Part shown: piece after piece, positions 16,831-24,147 of the stretch | Position numbering within the stretch: the first letter of the stretch is position 1 | Layout: every line of letters begins with the position of its first letter | Origin: Salinicoccus roseus | GTDB taxonomy: Bacteria; Bacillota; Bacilli; Staphylococcales; Salinicoccaceae | Assembly: GCF_003814515.1 (NCBI RefSeq) | Contig: NZ_RKQJ01000001.1 | Span: forward strand, 868,001 to 932,000 | Reading direction: 5' to 3' | DNA length: 64,000 nucleotides | Translations under genes and position numbers: made by a program | The notes under the pieces: model-generated | The model's input: only the letters and a program-made list of their open reading frames with translations | Databases searched by the model: none | Told to the model about the DNA's origin: nothing

Positions 16831-18318
16831 TTGGCACTTAAACTTGAGACACCACTGACAGTGAATGCATATATAAATGGCGAAATAGTCGAAGCACAGG
16901 ATCACGCCCCCCGTGAAAATCCGGCAAAACCGGAGGAAACGGCAGGCTATTGGCCGAAAAATACAGTCGAAGAGGCGAAGCAGGCGATCGACGCTGCAGA
17001 TGAAGCCTTCAAATCCTGGAAACATTCAGAGATGAAGGATCGCATAGAACGCATGCAGAAAGGGATACAGAAGATAAAGGACAACCAGGATGATCTCGCC
17101 AAACTGCTTTCCAAAGAGCACGGCAAGCCGATCTATGATGCACAAGGTGAATTGACGGTTTCCCTCATGTTCATGGAGTATGCAGTGGAGAACGCAGAAC
17201 GCGTATACAAGGAAGAAGTCAACGAAGACGAGCGCGGCAAGAACATCCTGCGCCATGACCCGATCGGGGTGGTATCCGCCATCAGTCCATGGAATTATCC
17301 ATTGGCACTCTCCACCGAGAAGATTGCACCGGCGCTGCTTGCCGGCAATACGATGGTGATGAAGCCGAGCCCGATGGCGCCGCTTACTGTGACGCTTGTG
17401 ACACAGATGGTCGCAGAAGAATTCCCTGAAGGCGTGCTGAACATCGTCAATGGGGATGCAGACATCGGTATTGAGCTTACTTCAAACGACAAGGTACGCA
17501 AAATCGCCTTCACCGGCGGTACGAATACAGGCCGCCACATCATGAAGGCGGCAGCAGACACGATCAAGAACGTCACGCTCGAACTCGGCGGCAACGACCC
17601 TGCCATCTTCCTCGACGACTTCGATGTGAATGATGAAGCAGCCATGCGCCGTGTCGTCATTTCGAACTTCCTCACAGGTGGCCAGATCTGCATGATCGCA
17701 AAACGCATGTATGTGCATGAATCCATCTACGACCAGTTCGTCGAGAAGTATATGGAAGCCGCAGAAAAATGGCTGCGCATCGGCGATCCGACGCTCGAAG
17801 AGACGACGGTCGGCCCGGTCAACAACAAGGCCCAGCTCGAATTCGTCCAGGAGCTCATCGAAGACTCCAGACAGAACGGCTACGACATCAGGGAAGTCGG
17901 CAACGTTGCAGATGAGGAATTCTTCAACAACGGCTACTTCATGTATCCGACGGTCGTACTCGGCGCCGACTACGATGCACGCATCGTGGCAGAAGAACAG
18001 TTCGGCCCGGCAGTGCCGATCCTGAAATTCAAGGATGACGACCATGCGGTCGAACTCGCAAACGACAGTGAACTTGGACTGACAAGTTCCGTCTGGGGCG
18101 AGGAAGCGCACGCAATCGAAATCGCGAAGCGCATCGAAGCCGGTGTGACGATGGTCAACACCGCAGCGATCCAGGGACTCGACATCCGCTATCCATTCGG
18201 CGGCGTCAAGCAGTCCGGCATCGGCCGCGAATACGGTGAAGAAGGCATGCTCGAATATGTGGACTCCCATTCCATCAACATTCCGAAGACGAAGGACCTT
18301 CCGCATATTCCACAATAA
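16831..18318 (+). CDS. NAD(P)-dependent aldehyde dehydrogenase (succinate-semialdehyde dehydrogenase type)
   Basis: 495 residues, full length. Motifs: VSAISPWNYPLAL, NTMVMKPSPMAPLT, FTGGTNTGRHIM for the cofactor, general base Glu in LELGGNDPAIF, nucleophile Cys in GGQICMIAKR, and EEQFGPAVPILKF near the C-terminus. Nearest by pattern to the short SSADH/GabD-like group that oxidises small semialdehydes in the cytosol. The start is TTG with AAGGAGG 8 bases upstream. Monocistronic; substrate not determinable. Confidence 0.9.
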   Translation: MALKLETPLTVNAYINGEIVEAQDHAPRENPAKPEETAGYWPKNTVEEAKQAIDAADEAFKSWKHSEMKDRIERMQKGIQKIKDNQDDLAKLLSKEHGKPIYDAQGELTVSLMFMEYAVENAERVYKEEVNEDERGKNILRHDPIGVVSAISPWNYPLALSTEKIAPALLAGNTMVMKPSPMAPLTVTLVTQMVAEEFPEGVLNIVNGDADIGIELTSNDKVRKIAFTGGTNTGRHIMKAAADTIKNVTLELGGNDPAIFLDDFDVNDEAAMRRVVISNFLTGGQICMIAKRMYVHESIYDQFVEKYMEAAEKWLRIGDPTLEETTVGPVNNKAQLEFVQELIEDSRQNGYDIREVGNVADEEFFNNGYFMYPTVVLGADYDARIVAEEQFGPAVPILKFKDDDHAVELANDSELGLTSSVWGEEAHAIEIAKRIEAGVTMVNTAAIQGLDIRYPFGGVKQSGIGREYGEEGMLEYVDSHSINIPKTKDLPHIPQ

Positions 18319-18327
18319 ATCCAGCAT

Positions 18328-18364
18328 ATCCAGGTGACCACTCCAGGTTGCCTGGATTTTTTAT
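18328..18364 (+). terminator. terminator of the aldehyde dehydrogenase gene
   Basis: ATCCAGGTGACC / GGTTGCCTGGAT, a 12-bp stem with two G-T pairs, loop ACTCCA, followed by TTTTTATTTTATT. Confidence 0.8.
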
Positions 18365-18376
18365 TTTATTCTACAT

Positions 18377-18418
18377 AAAAAAATCCCCTGTGAACGGGGG
18401 ACAATCCGTTCACAGGGG
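18377..18418 (-). terminator. minus-strand terminator closing a structured RNA or long 3' UTR
   Basis: A 13-bp perfect stem CCCCTGTGAACGG / CCGTTCACAGGGG with an 8-base C-rich loop (minus strand ATTGTCCC), followed on the minus strand by seven T. It lies 160 bases beyond the O-methyltransferase stop codon. Confidence 0.85.
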
Positions 18419-18575
18419 CAGACAACGCATCTGGGTGCATTGAAACCAGTTGATATTTATAAGGGATCTTGGGGGGCATCAGATATCCGGAGGTGGCTCT
18501 GATGCTGATTCCATGATATCAACGGAATGTTGATATCCTTTTAAGGGAAAGTAAAGATTCTGTTTAGATGAATGC
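18377..18575 (-). ncRNA. candidate C-rich small RNA or 3' UTR-derived RNA
   Basis: No reading frame, but three consecutive hairpins on the minus strand: GATATCAAC/GTTGATATC (18515-18537), GCATCAGA/TCTGATGC (18476-18505) and the terminator stem. Between them are single-stranded C-runs (six C at 18471-18476 and the terminator-loop C-run). Staphylococcal regulators such as the Rsa RNAs use similar C-rich loops to pair with ribosome binding sites. No separate promoter was found, so it may be cut from the O-methyltransferase mRNA. The 5' end is a guess. Confidence 0.4.
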
Positions 18576-18578
18576 CCT

Positions 18579-19238
18579 CTACTTCACGACCCCCATCAGG
18601 AAGCCGTCATAGCCCTTCTGTCCAACGGTCTGTATGGCGGTCGATTCGATGCGTCCATCATGCTCCAGCATATCGAACATCTGACGGATATAGGGGATTG
18701 CCTTCTCTTCAGTATCATCGATGATGCGTCCCTGCCGGACCACATTGTCGACGATGATGACACTGCCCTTGTGGGAGAACTTGAGCGCCCATTTGAGGTA
18801 CTCCACATTGTTCTCCTTGTCCGCATCGATGAAGATGAGATCGAAACGCGAATATCCCCGCTCCATCAGCTTCGGCAGCCGATCCAGCGCCTGCCCTTCA
18901 ATGACATCCACCGGTGCCGCAAGCGCCGCTGAAGCGATGTTCCGCCGCGCCACTTCCGCATGATTCGGATCCGCTTCAATCGTCGCCATGCGCCCGTCCT
19001 CCGGCAGCGCACGGGCAAGCCATACGGTACTGAAGCCGCCGAGGGTTCCGATTTCAAGGATGGATTTGGCATCGATCATCTTCGCCATCAGATACAGCAT
19101 CTTGCCATGTGCCTTCGACACTTCGATCTGCCGCATGCCGGCATCATCCGTCTCCTTCAGTATATGCGCCATCGTGTCGTCCGTCGTCTTGAGCTTCTCT
19201 TCGAAATATTCATCCACTGCTTTCCATGTCTCTTCCAT
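18579..19238 (-). CDS. class I SAM-dependent O-methyltransferase
   Basis: 219 residues, the catechol-O-methyltransferase-like family (TrmR/YrrM, CCoAOMT). SAM loop ILEIGTLGGFSTVWLA; acidic pair MATIEADP; metal-site Asp in LIFIDADKENNVEYLKWAL and DNVVRQGRI, the family's D..DN pattern. May methylate a catechol-type metabolite or the wobble uridine of tRNA, as YrrM homologues do. ATG 19238 is 8 bases after GGAGG; the ATG 18 bases upstream lacks a site. Followed by a 160-base structured 3' region. Confidence 0.88.
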   Translation of the reverse strand: MEETWKAVDEYFEEKLKTTDDTMAHILKETDDAGMRQIEVSKAHGKMLYLMAKMIDAKSILEIGTLGGFSTVWLARALPEDGRMATIEADPNHAEVARRNIASAALAAPVDVIEGQALDRLPKLMERGYSRFDLIFIDADKENNVEYLKWALKFSHKGSVIIVDNVVRQGRIIDDTEEKAIPYIRQMFDMLEHDGRIESTAIQTVGQKGYDGFLMGVVK

Positions 19239-19317
19239 TTTCCGAGCCTCCATCATTTTATTTTTCCTCGTTTACCCGCACAGACAGGGGTGGAAAACTC
19301 GAAATTCTCTGCGCTGA

Positions 19318-20118
19318 TCAATATTTTTCCGGGTGCATGAGATAGAGTGCCGGTATGAGGCCGAGTGCGAGCACACCGCCTGAAATCGACAGGAAGCCGA
19401 ACCCGGCGCCCGCAGCCACGATGCCGGATAATGCTCCGCCTGCTGCACCGGAGAGCGCAATCAGCACATCCACCGTCCCCTGCGTCTTCGCCCGGGAATC
19501 GGGGACTGTCGCATCAACCAGGATCGTCGTCCCACTGATCAGGCCGAGGTTCCATCCGGCACCAAGCAGTGTCAGGGAAACGGCCATCATGGCAAACGAC
19601 CCCCCTGGTGCGGCCGCTGCAATGATGCCTGCCATAAGCAGGATGATCGCCGCCGCAATCGTCATCGCCACGCGCCCGATCTTGTCGATCAGTATCCCGG
19701 TGAAGAGCGACGGCAGATACATGCCGGCGATATGGAAACCGATGACCATGCCGATGGCCCCAAGGTCGTGGCCGTGGTGGCCCATATGTACAGGCGTCAT
19801 CGTCATCACCGCAACCATGACGATCTGTGTCACGACCATGATGAGGGCGGCAAGCATGATGCCGCGCTGGTCGTTCTCTGTCCGCTCCGTCGCGTCGAAT
19901 GTACCAGCCCTTTGCCGTTCCGCTTCAATCACCTGGGCCACTTCGAATGGGTCCGGACGCAGGAAGAAGGTCAGGATGAGCCCCGCCGTGATGCCTGCAG
20001 CCAGTCCCGCGCCGCCGAAGATCTGTGAGATGACGACGATCAGGAGCGTCCGCCGGTACAGTCCTGCCTTTCTGTTTGGATCACCTATGTATACCTCGAG
20101 CCCTTGATTTCTAGCCAT
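19318..20118 (-). pseudogene. MFS transporter lacking most of its N-terminal half (in-frame deletion)
   Basis: 266 residues, against about 400 for MFS carriers. Residues 20-45 are a good TM1 (LLIVVISQIFGGAGLAAGITAG), but the chain passes directly into LILTFFLRPDPFEVA, which in relatives follows TM6. TM2-TM5 and most of TM6 are absent. The C-terminal half, TM7-TM12, is complete, with a His-rich turn MTPVHMGHHGHD and the loop DKIGRVAMT. Reading frame is intact, so this is either a recent internal deletion (non-functional) or an unusual half-size transporter. The ATG at 20118 has a GGTGGG site close by. Confidence 0.65.
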
Positions 20119-20173
20119 ATCTCCCACCGCTTTCATAAAATAAAGGAAGCGTCTGCTACGCTTCCCCGTCCGT

Positions 20174-20689
20174 CTACCATTTCAAGTATTCCTCCGATTT
20201 CCCCTTCGGTATGCTCAGCGATTGCCAGTCGTCGCCTTTGATCTGCTTGCCGATGAACATCATCTGTCCGATATGCGTCGCATAGTGTGAATGTTGGCGC
20301 TCCAGCGCTTCCAGGATCGTATGGTCCTCCCCCCGGATCTTCTGGGTGCGTAGCAGGTCATCCACAGTGAAGCTGTTCAGTGCATTGAAGAATATCTGCC
20401 AGCCATCCTCCCAGGCGGCGATCACATCCGCTTTTGAATTGAGGTCATCCTCGAATTCATCATCCCGGCCGCGATCCGCCTTCTCCCCGTCCGACGTGAA
20501 TACGTCCGTCCAGCGGGAATACATGTTGCCCCTGAGATGCTTCGCCAGCACCGCAATCGTATTCGATGCCTCATTGTACCGCCAGTGCATATCTTCATCC
20601 GACAGCTGATCCAGCGTCCGGTCACCGAGCCGTTTGATCTCCTTGAACCGTGCCCGGATGACATTCAGGAACTCCTGTTCAAATTTCAT
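20174..20689 (-). CDS. DinB-like protein, DUF1572 family
   Basis: 171 residues, all-helical four-helix bundle of the DinB/YfiT superfamily. Visible metal-ligand positions: KHLRGNMYSRW with one His, and QHSHYATHIGQMMFIGKQI, the HxxxHxxQ motif of DUF1572. LSDEDMHWRYNEASNTIAVL is typical of the N-terminal part. Members are assumed to be metal-dependent, often thiol-transfer related; the actual role is unknown. ATG preceded by GGGGAG. Confidence 0.82.
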   Translation of the reverse strand: MKFEQEFLNVIRARFKEIKRLGDRTLDQLSDEDMHWRYNEASNTIAVLAKHLRGNMYSRWTDVFTSDGEKADRGRDDEFEDDLNSKADVIAAWEDGWQIFFNALNSFTVDDLLRTQKIRGEDHTILEALERQHSHYATHIGQMMFIGKQIKGDDWQSLSIPKGKSEEYLKW

Positions 20690-20773
20690 GGCGCTCTCCC
20701 CTTTGTTTTTGGAAAATTACTACTTTCACTATAGCTGAAATGGAAGCCGTTGCCAATGGTTTGGAAGGATGGG

Positions 20774-20982
20774 AGGGGGGAGGCTTAATTGTCACTCGTC
20801 ACTTCCGCGAATGTCAGTTGGAGGTCTAATTGTCACTCGTCATACCCGCGAATGACAGTTGGAGGCCTAATTGTCACTCGTCACACCCACGAATGACAGT
20901 TGGAGGCCCAATTGTCACTCGTCACTCCCGCGAATGACAGTTGGAGGCCCAATTGTCACTGGCCGCACCCACGAACGACAAT
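20774..20982. repeat. tandem array of a 41-bp hairpin repeat (about five copies)
   Basis: Units start at 20787, 20828, 20869, 20910 and 20951, exactly 41 bp apart; the last is truncated and a partial unit precedes the first. Each unit contains CCAATTGTCACTCGT and ACGAATGACAGTTGG, which form a 15-bp stem with about one mismatch and one G-T pair, a 7-base loop, and a 4-base linker AGGC/AGGT. Differences are concentrated in the loop. No ORF. Occupies most of the 363-base gap between the DUF1572 gene and the TIM-barrel gene. Related units lie at 14249-14309 and 63850-64000. Confidence 0.9.
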
Positions 20983-21052
20983 AAACCTTCCCACCTATCA
21001 AAATATCCTGCAAACCGATAAAATGAAGTTAATATGAAAGGGGACGATATAC

Positions 21053-21970
21053 ATGAAAAGACTGCTCGACTGCACCGCTTCCGACTTCCTCAATATGACA
21101 GGCCAGGATCTGAAGCAATCGATCAAGGCAAGTGAGGGCCGGACTATGCTGGCCGAGACAATGGCGACCGTACCGCCGCTCTATCCGGATGTGACGAATG
21201 CGGAACTCACGGCATCATTCGGCGCCGACCTGCTGCTCTTCAACGTATTCGATGTCTTCAATCCTGAAGTCAGGGGCTTCACCCCATCAAACCCGGAAGA
21301 GGTCATCCATGAAATAAAAAGACTCACCGGCAGACCGGTCGGCCTCAACCTGGAACCGGTGGACCTCAATGCCGAACAGATTGAAACCTTGGACGCCATT
21401 GACCGAGGCCGCATCGCTTCAGAGGAGGCACTTGCACAGGCGAAATCGCTCGGCTTCGATTTCATCTGCCTCACCGGCAACCCGAAAACCGGTGTGACGA
21501 ACGTCGAGATCACGAACGCCATCCAGCGTGCACGCAGAACCTTCGGAAGTGACGCGCTCATCATCGCCGGCAAGATGCATGGTGCCGGTGTGACGAGTGA
21601 GACCGGCAGCGGCATCATTTCGGAATCCGCACTCGATGCCTTCATCGATGCCGGTGCAGACGTCATCCTGATGCCGTCACCCGGTACTGTGCCGGGCATC
21701 ACAACTGAAGATGCACAGAAATATGTTTCATACGTCCATTCAAAAAGCGCACTCGCCATGCTCACCATCGGGACCAGCCAGGAAGGCGCGGATGAATCGA
21801 CCATCCGGCAGATTGCCCTCGCCGCCAAGATGGCCGGTGCAGACATCCATCATATCGGTGATGCAGGATTCTACGGCATCGCGGTACCTGAGAACATCAT
21901 GGCTTATTCCATCACCATCCGGGGGCGCCGCCATACTTATGTACGCATGGCCCGCTCCATCCACCGCTAG
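21053..21970 (+). CDS. conserved TIM-barrel protein of unknown function (DUF7916-like)
   Basis: 305 residues beginning MKRLLDCTASDFLNMTGQDLK. The pattern of strands ending in conserved acidic or Gly residues (GADLLLFNVFDVFNP, PVGLNLEPVD, FDFICLTGNPKTGVT, ALIIAGKMHGAGVT, GADVILMPSPGTVPG, LAMLTIGTSQEGAD, GADIHHIGDAGF) strongly suggests a (beta/alpha)8 barrel with a phosphate-binding end. It resembles a poorly described family often labelled phosphonomutase-like or DUF7916. ATG with AAAGGGG 9 bases upstream. Single gene following the repeat array. Reaction unknown. Confidence 0.7.
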   Translation: MKRLLDCTASDFLNMTGQDLKQSIKASEGRTMLAETMATVPPLYPDVTNAELTASFGADLLLFNVFDVFNPEVRGFTPSNPEEVIHEIKRLTGRPVGLNLEPVDLNAEQIETLDAIDRGRIASEEALAQAKSLGFDFICLTGNPKTGVTNVEITNAIQRARRTFGSDALIIAGKMHGAGVTSETGSGIISESALDAFIDAGADVILMPSPGTVPGITTEDAQKYVSYVHSKSALAMLTIGTSQEGADESTIRQIALAAKMAGADIHHIGDAGFYGIAVPENIMAYSITIRGRRHTYVRMARSIHR

Positions 21971-22026
21971 AATCTCTGGGAGTTGAATGTTTATACTTCT
22001 TCTTCCCGGGTACTTGTATACTAAAA

Positions 22027-22042
22027 GTAATATATATTTTAC
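22027..22042. promoter_or_regulatory. probable operator of the XRE regulator operon
   Basis: GTAATATATATTTTAC, a GTAA-N8-TTAC palindrome just downstream of TGTATACT, 46 bases before the XRE start. The same 16-base layout recurs upstream of the second XRE gene at 49549-49610, suggesting autoregulation by both proteins. Confidence 0.5.
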
Positions 22043-22087
22043 ATTTAGAAATTTATTTATTACATTTGAATTGAAAGAGGTGATTTC

Positions 22088-22288
22088 TTGGCGAAGAATC
22101 TGAAGATGAAGAGCGCACGTGCCAGCCGGGATCTCACCCAGAAAGCACTGGCCGAACAGGTGGAGGTCAGCCGCCAGACAATCAATCTGATCGAAAAGGG
22201 GGAGTACAACCCTTCATTGGCATTATGCATTAAAATCTGCAAGGCACTTGGATGCACATTGGATGACCTCTTCTGGGATGAATATTAA
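22088..22288 (+). CDS. XRE family HTH transcriptional regulator (YozG-like)
   Basis: 66 residues, essentially one Cro/C1-type helix-turn-helix: TQKALAEQVEVSRQTINLIEKGEYNPSLALCIKICKALGCTLDDLFW. These minimal regulators usually govern an adjacent membrane-protein operon. TTG start with GAGGTG upstream. Three membrane-protein genes follow at 23, 10 and 42 bases, probably co-transcribed. Homologous to the XRE at 49627-49836, which has the same gene context. Confidence 0.88.
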   Translation: MAKNLKMKSARASRDLTQKALAEQVEVSRQTINLIEKGEYNPSLALCIKICKALGCTLDDLFWDEY

Positions 22289-22311
22289 TAAGTTAAAGGA
22301 TGGAGATTTTC

Positions 22312-22809
22312 ATGGAACATCTGCTCAATCGGTTCATAGGGGATGAACGTGCAAGAAAATCAGCTGGCAAGGCCGCCATCACCACCCTGCTGCTCATGTG
22401 GGCTTATATGATTACCCGCATGCTGCTTGTGGCGATGGGGGTATGGGAAACCGACATGGTGATGAACGATCTATACTTTTTCATGCTGTCATTCATCATA
22501 TTTACCACTATATCCGTACGTGATGAATCCGATGCGTTGATATATTCTCCAATAGTGAAAAAGGAACTTCCCTATAAGAAAGGCCGTTTCTTTGGCCGTT
22601 TTGGCATCTACTTTATGGAATCCATCATCGGTGCCATCTTTATGACACTTGTTGAACTGCTCGTAAAGAGCCTGATTGCAAGCAGTTTCAGATTTGACCT
22701 TTTGATGTTCATCAGCAGCATCATTGCCTTCACCATTATCCTAATATTTGTTAACATCGTGTTAGGAGAAACAAGAGTAAGACGCTACCGCAAAATGGAA
22801 GAGGAATAA
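22312..22809 (+). CDS. membrane protein, DUF6773-like
   Basis: 165 residues with four hydrophobic segments (about 22-44, 54-70, 106-125, 133-153) and a basic C-terminal tail. A cytosolic loop reads SVRDESDALIYSPIVKKELPYKKGR. Resembles the DUF6773 proteins found beside small XRE regulators in Firmicutes; function unknown. ATG 22312 chosen because GGATGGAG precedes it; an ATG 12 bases earlier is too near that site. Confidence 0.65.
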   Translation: MEHLLNRFIGDERARKSAGKAAITTLLLMWAYMITRMLLVAMGVWETDMVMNDLYFFMLSFIIFTTISVRDESDALIYSPIVKKELPYKKGRFFGRFGIYFMESIIGAIFMTLVELLVKSLIASSFRFDLLMFISSIIAFTIILIFVNIVLGETRVRRYRKMEEE

Positions 22810-22822
22810 GGAGGCAACGTCT

Positions 22823-23203
22823 ATCAGCAAGGTTCGACCGCTACAGATTATGGGCTATGGTCTTATCGGATTTGCGCTCATCATGGACCAGTTTCCGCAA
22901 CTCCCCTTTGCCACATGGCAGACGCAGCTGATTAATGCATTATGTATTATTGCGCTGATTTATATGGTCACAAAGCTCAATGATGGAGACTCGGAGGAAG
23001 AGAAGACAGATTCATGGATGGAGGAACTGAACTATTATTTGTGCATATTCGGCTTCATCACCTTCCTGAATCTGATCGGCGGTGAGTCTTCGATCGGTCT
23101 GGACTTCGCCAGTGAAGGGTTCTGGTTTGCAGCCATTGGGGCATTCATAAAAATCTACGGGACATACGAGGCCGGTAACCGCTCCAAAAGACAGCTGAAC
23201 TAG
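22823..23203 (+). CDS. small membrane protein, paralogue 1, apparent ATC start
   Basis: 126 residues if translation starts at ATC 22823-22825 (ATC AGC AAG GTT), which has AAGGAGG exactly 8 bases upstream. The first in-frame ATG (22850) has no ribosome binding site and cuts into TM1. No ATG, GTG or TTG lies between. The protein has three or four hydrophobic segments and shares DQF..LP, W...L.YY, GGESSIGLDFASEGFW with the next gene, from which the start is supported by alignment (length 125). Function unknown; part of the XRE-led operon. Confidence 0.6.
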   Translation: MSKVRPLQIMGYGLIGFALIMDQFPQLPFATWQTQLINALCIIALIYMVTKLNDGDSEEEKTDSWMEELNYYLCIFGFITFLNLIGGESSIGLDFASEGFWFAAIGAFIKIYGTYEAGNRSKRQLN

Positions 23204-23245
23204 CATCGCATACTACTTAACAAAGGGGGGGGTGAGGACATCACG

Positions 23246-23623
23246 ATTCAGAAGATACTTTCAGCATTTGTAGTCATCATTTTTTCAGTCGCCATCATTC
23301 TCGATCAGTTTCGCACACTGCCCTACTCGAACATGCCTGTAATTCTCACCCTGTTTGGCGTCATCATCATTCTGGCAATCATCGGCAGCTTATTCGGTCA
23401 TATTGACCGGAAGAAGACAGGGAGGAAACAGGAGGAATCATGGCATAATGTACTGATTTTCGAATTATACTTCATATCACTCATACTTATACTGACCCAG
23501 CTCGGCGGGGAATCCCGATTCGGCCTCAACCCGGATTCCGGCCCTTTCTGGATACTTCTGTTCTCAACCACACTCAGCGTCTTCTTTTCCTATATTCGTG
23601 AAAAGAAGATGGCAGAACAATAG
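23246..23623 (+). CDS. small membrane protein, paralogue 2, apparent ATT start
   Basis: 125 residues if it starts at ATT 23246-23248 (ATT CAG AAG ATA), 8 bases after GGTGAGG. The first in-frame ATG at 23333 would remove TM1. It aligns with the upstream paralogue from the first residue: KI/KV, AIILDQFRTLPY, LYFISLILILTQLGGESRFGLNPDSGPFW. Three or four membrane helices and a basic end. Closes the XRE-led operon, followed by a strong terminator. Function unknown. Confidence 0.6.
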   Translation: MQKILSAFVVIIFSVAIILDQFRTLPYSNMPVILTLFGVIIILAIIGSLFGHIDRKKTGRKQEESWHNVLIFELYFISLILILTQLGGESRFGLNPDSGPFWILLFSTTLSVFFSYIREKKMAEQ

Positions 23624-23658
23624 AAAGCACAACCGGATTCGGTTGTGCTTTCTTTTTT
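23624..23658 (+). terminator. terminator of the XRE-led operon
   Basis: AAAGCACAACCG / CGGTTGTGCTTT with loop GATT followed by CTTTTTT. Also lies just past the stop codon of the opposing 52-residue ORF. Confidence 0.9.
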
Positions 23659-23817
23659 CTAGCGTATGAACAGGTGTTTAATGAACGTGCCTACCATCCA
23701 GAGCCCAAATTCGATGAAGCCCTCAGGGTGCCTCTGGATTTCAAGCCTTGAAGGCACATAATCATTGTGCGCATGCGTCCCAACGTAGCCATCCGGTCCA
23801 TTATAGTTCCGGTGCAT
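23659..23817 (-). CDS. hypothetical 52-residue protein
   Basis: A short frame beginning MHRNYNGPDGYVGTHAHNDY and ending GLWMVGTFIKHLFIR. The ATG at 23815-23817 has AAAGGGGG 7 bases upstream, a strong site, and the stop abuts the terminator. The N-terminal half is rich in His, Gly, Asn and Tyr; the last 18 residues are hydrophobic and could sit in the membrane. No family recognised. Convergent with the paralogue operon. Supported only by ribosome binding site, terminator and lack of any other content here. Confidence 0.45.
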   Translation of the reverse strand: MHRNYNGPDGYVGTHAHNDYVPSRLEIQRHPEGFIEFGLWMVGTFIKHLFIR

Positions 23818-23925
23818 CCTCATACCCCCTTTGATTCATTATACCCTTTCCTCCGCCATCCAAAAAACATTTCTGAATATTATGTAAAATATAGAAGGAA
23901 ATCACCATACATGAAAGGACACCCC

Positions 23926-24102
23926 ATGAACAATAAATTATTCGATGACAAGAAAGTCCTTCTCGGTTTTGCGCTCTCCTTCCTCCTCAGCATCACCGCC
24001 ATAATACTTGCTGCAAATGACATCGGCTACTGGATCGTCTGTGTCCTCCTGGCATTCATCCTGCTGTTCGCAAGCACAACCAGGGTCCAAAAAAGACAAT
24101 GA
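23926..24102 (+). CDS. small membrane protein, 58 residues
   Basis: Two predicted membrane helices (VLLGFALSFLLSITAIILAA and YWIVCVLLAFILLFAS) joined by NDIG, with basic ends. ATG 23926 follows GAAAGGA by 6 bases; a further in-frame ATG 15 bases upstream lacks a good site. Convergent with scdA. No family recognised. Confidence 0.6.
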   Translation: MNNKLFDDKKVLLGFALSFLLSITAIILAANDIGYWIVCVLLAFILLFASTTRVQKRQ

Positions 24103-24110
24103 ACACAAAG

Positions 24111-24137
24111 AATCCCGGGAGATTGCTCCCGGGGTTC
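24111..24137 (-). terminator. probable terminator of scdA
   Basis: AACCCCGGGAG / CTCCCGGGATT stem on the minus strand with loop CAAT, followed by CTTTGTGTT. T-run weak; may serve both convergent genes. Confidence 0.5.
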
Positions 24138-24147
24138 CCCATGCCTC

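Noticed and set aside
17482..18327. A 281-codon minus-strand frame inside the aldehyde dehydrogenase
   Set aside because: Antisense shadow of a full-length ALDH with catalytic Cys and Glu; no start signal.
20787..20982. CRISPR array
   Set aside because: Units are tandem copies over their full 41 bp with no unique spacers, and no cas genes are in view.
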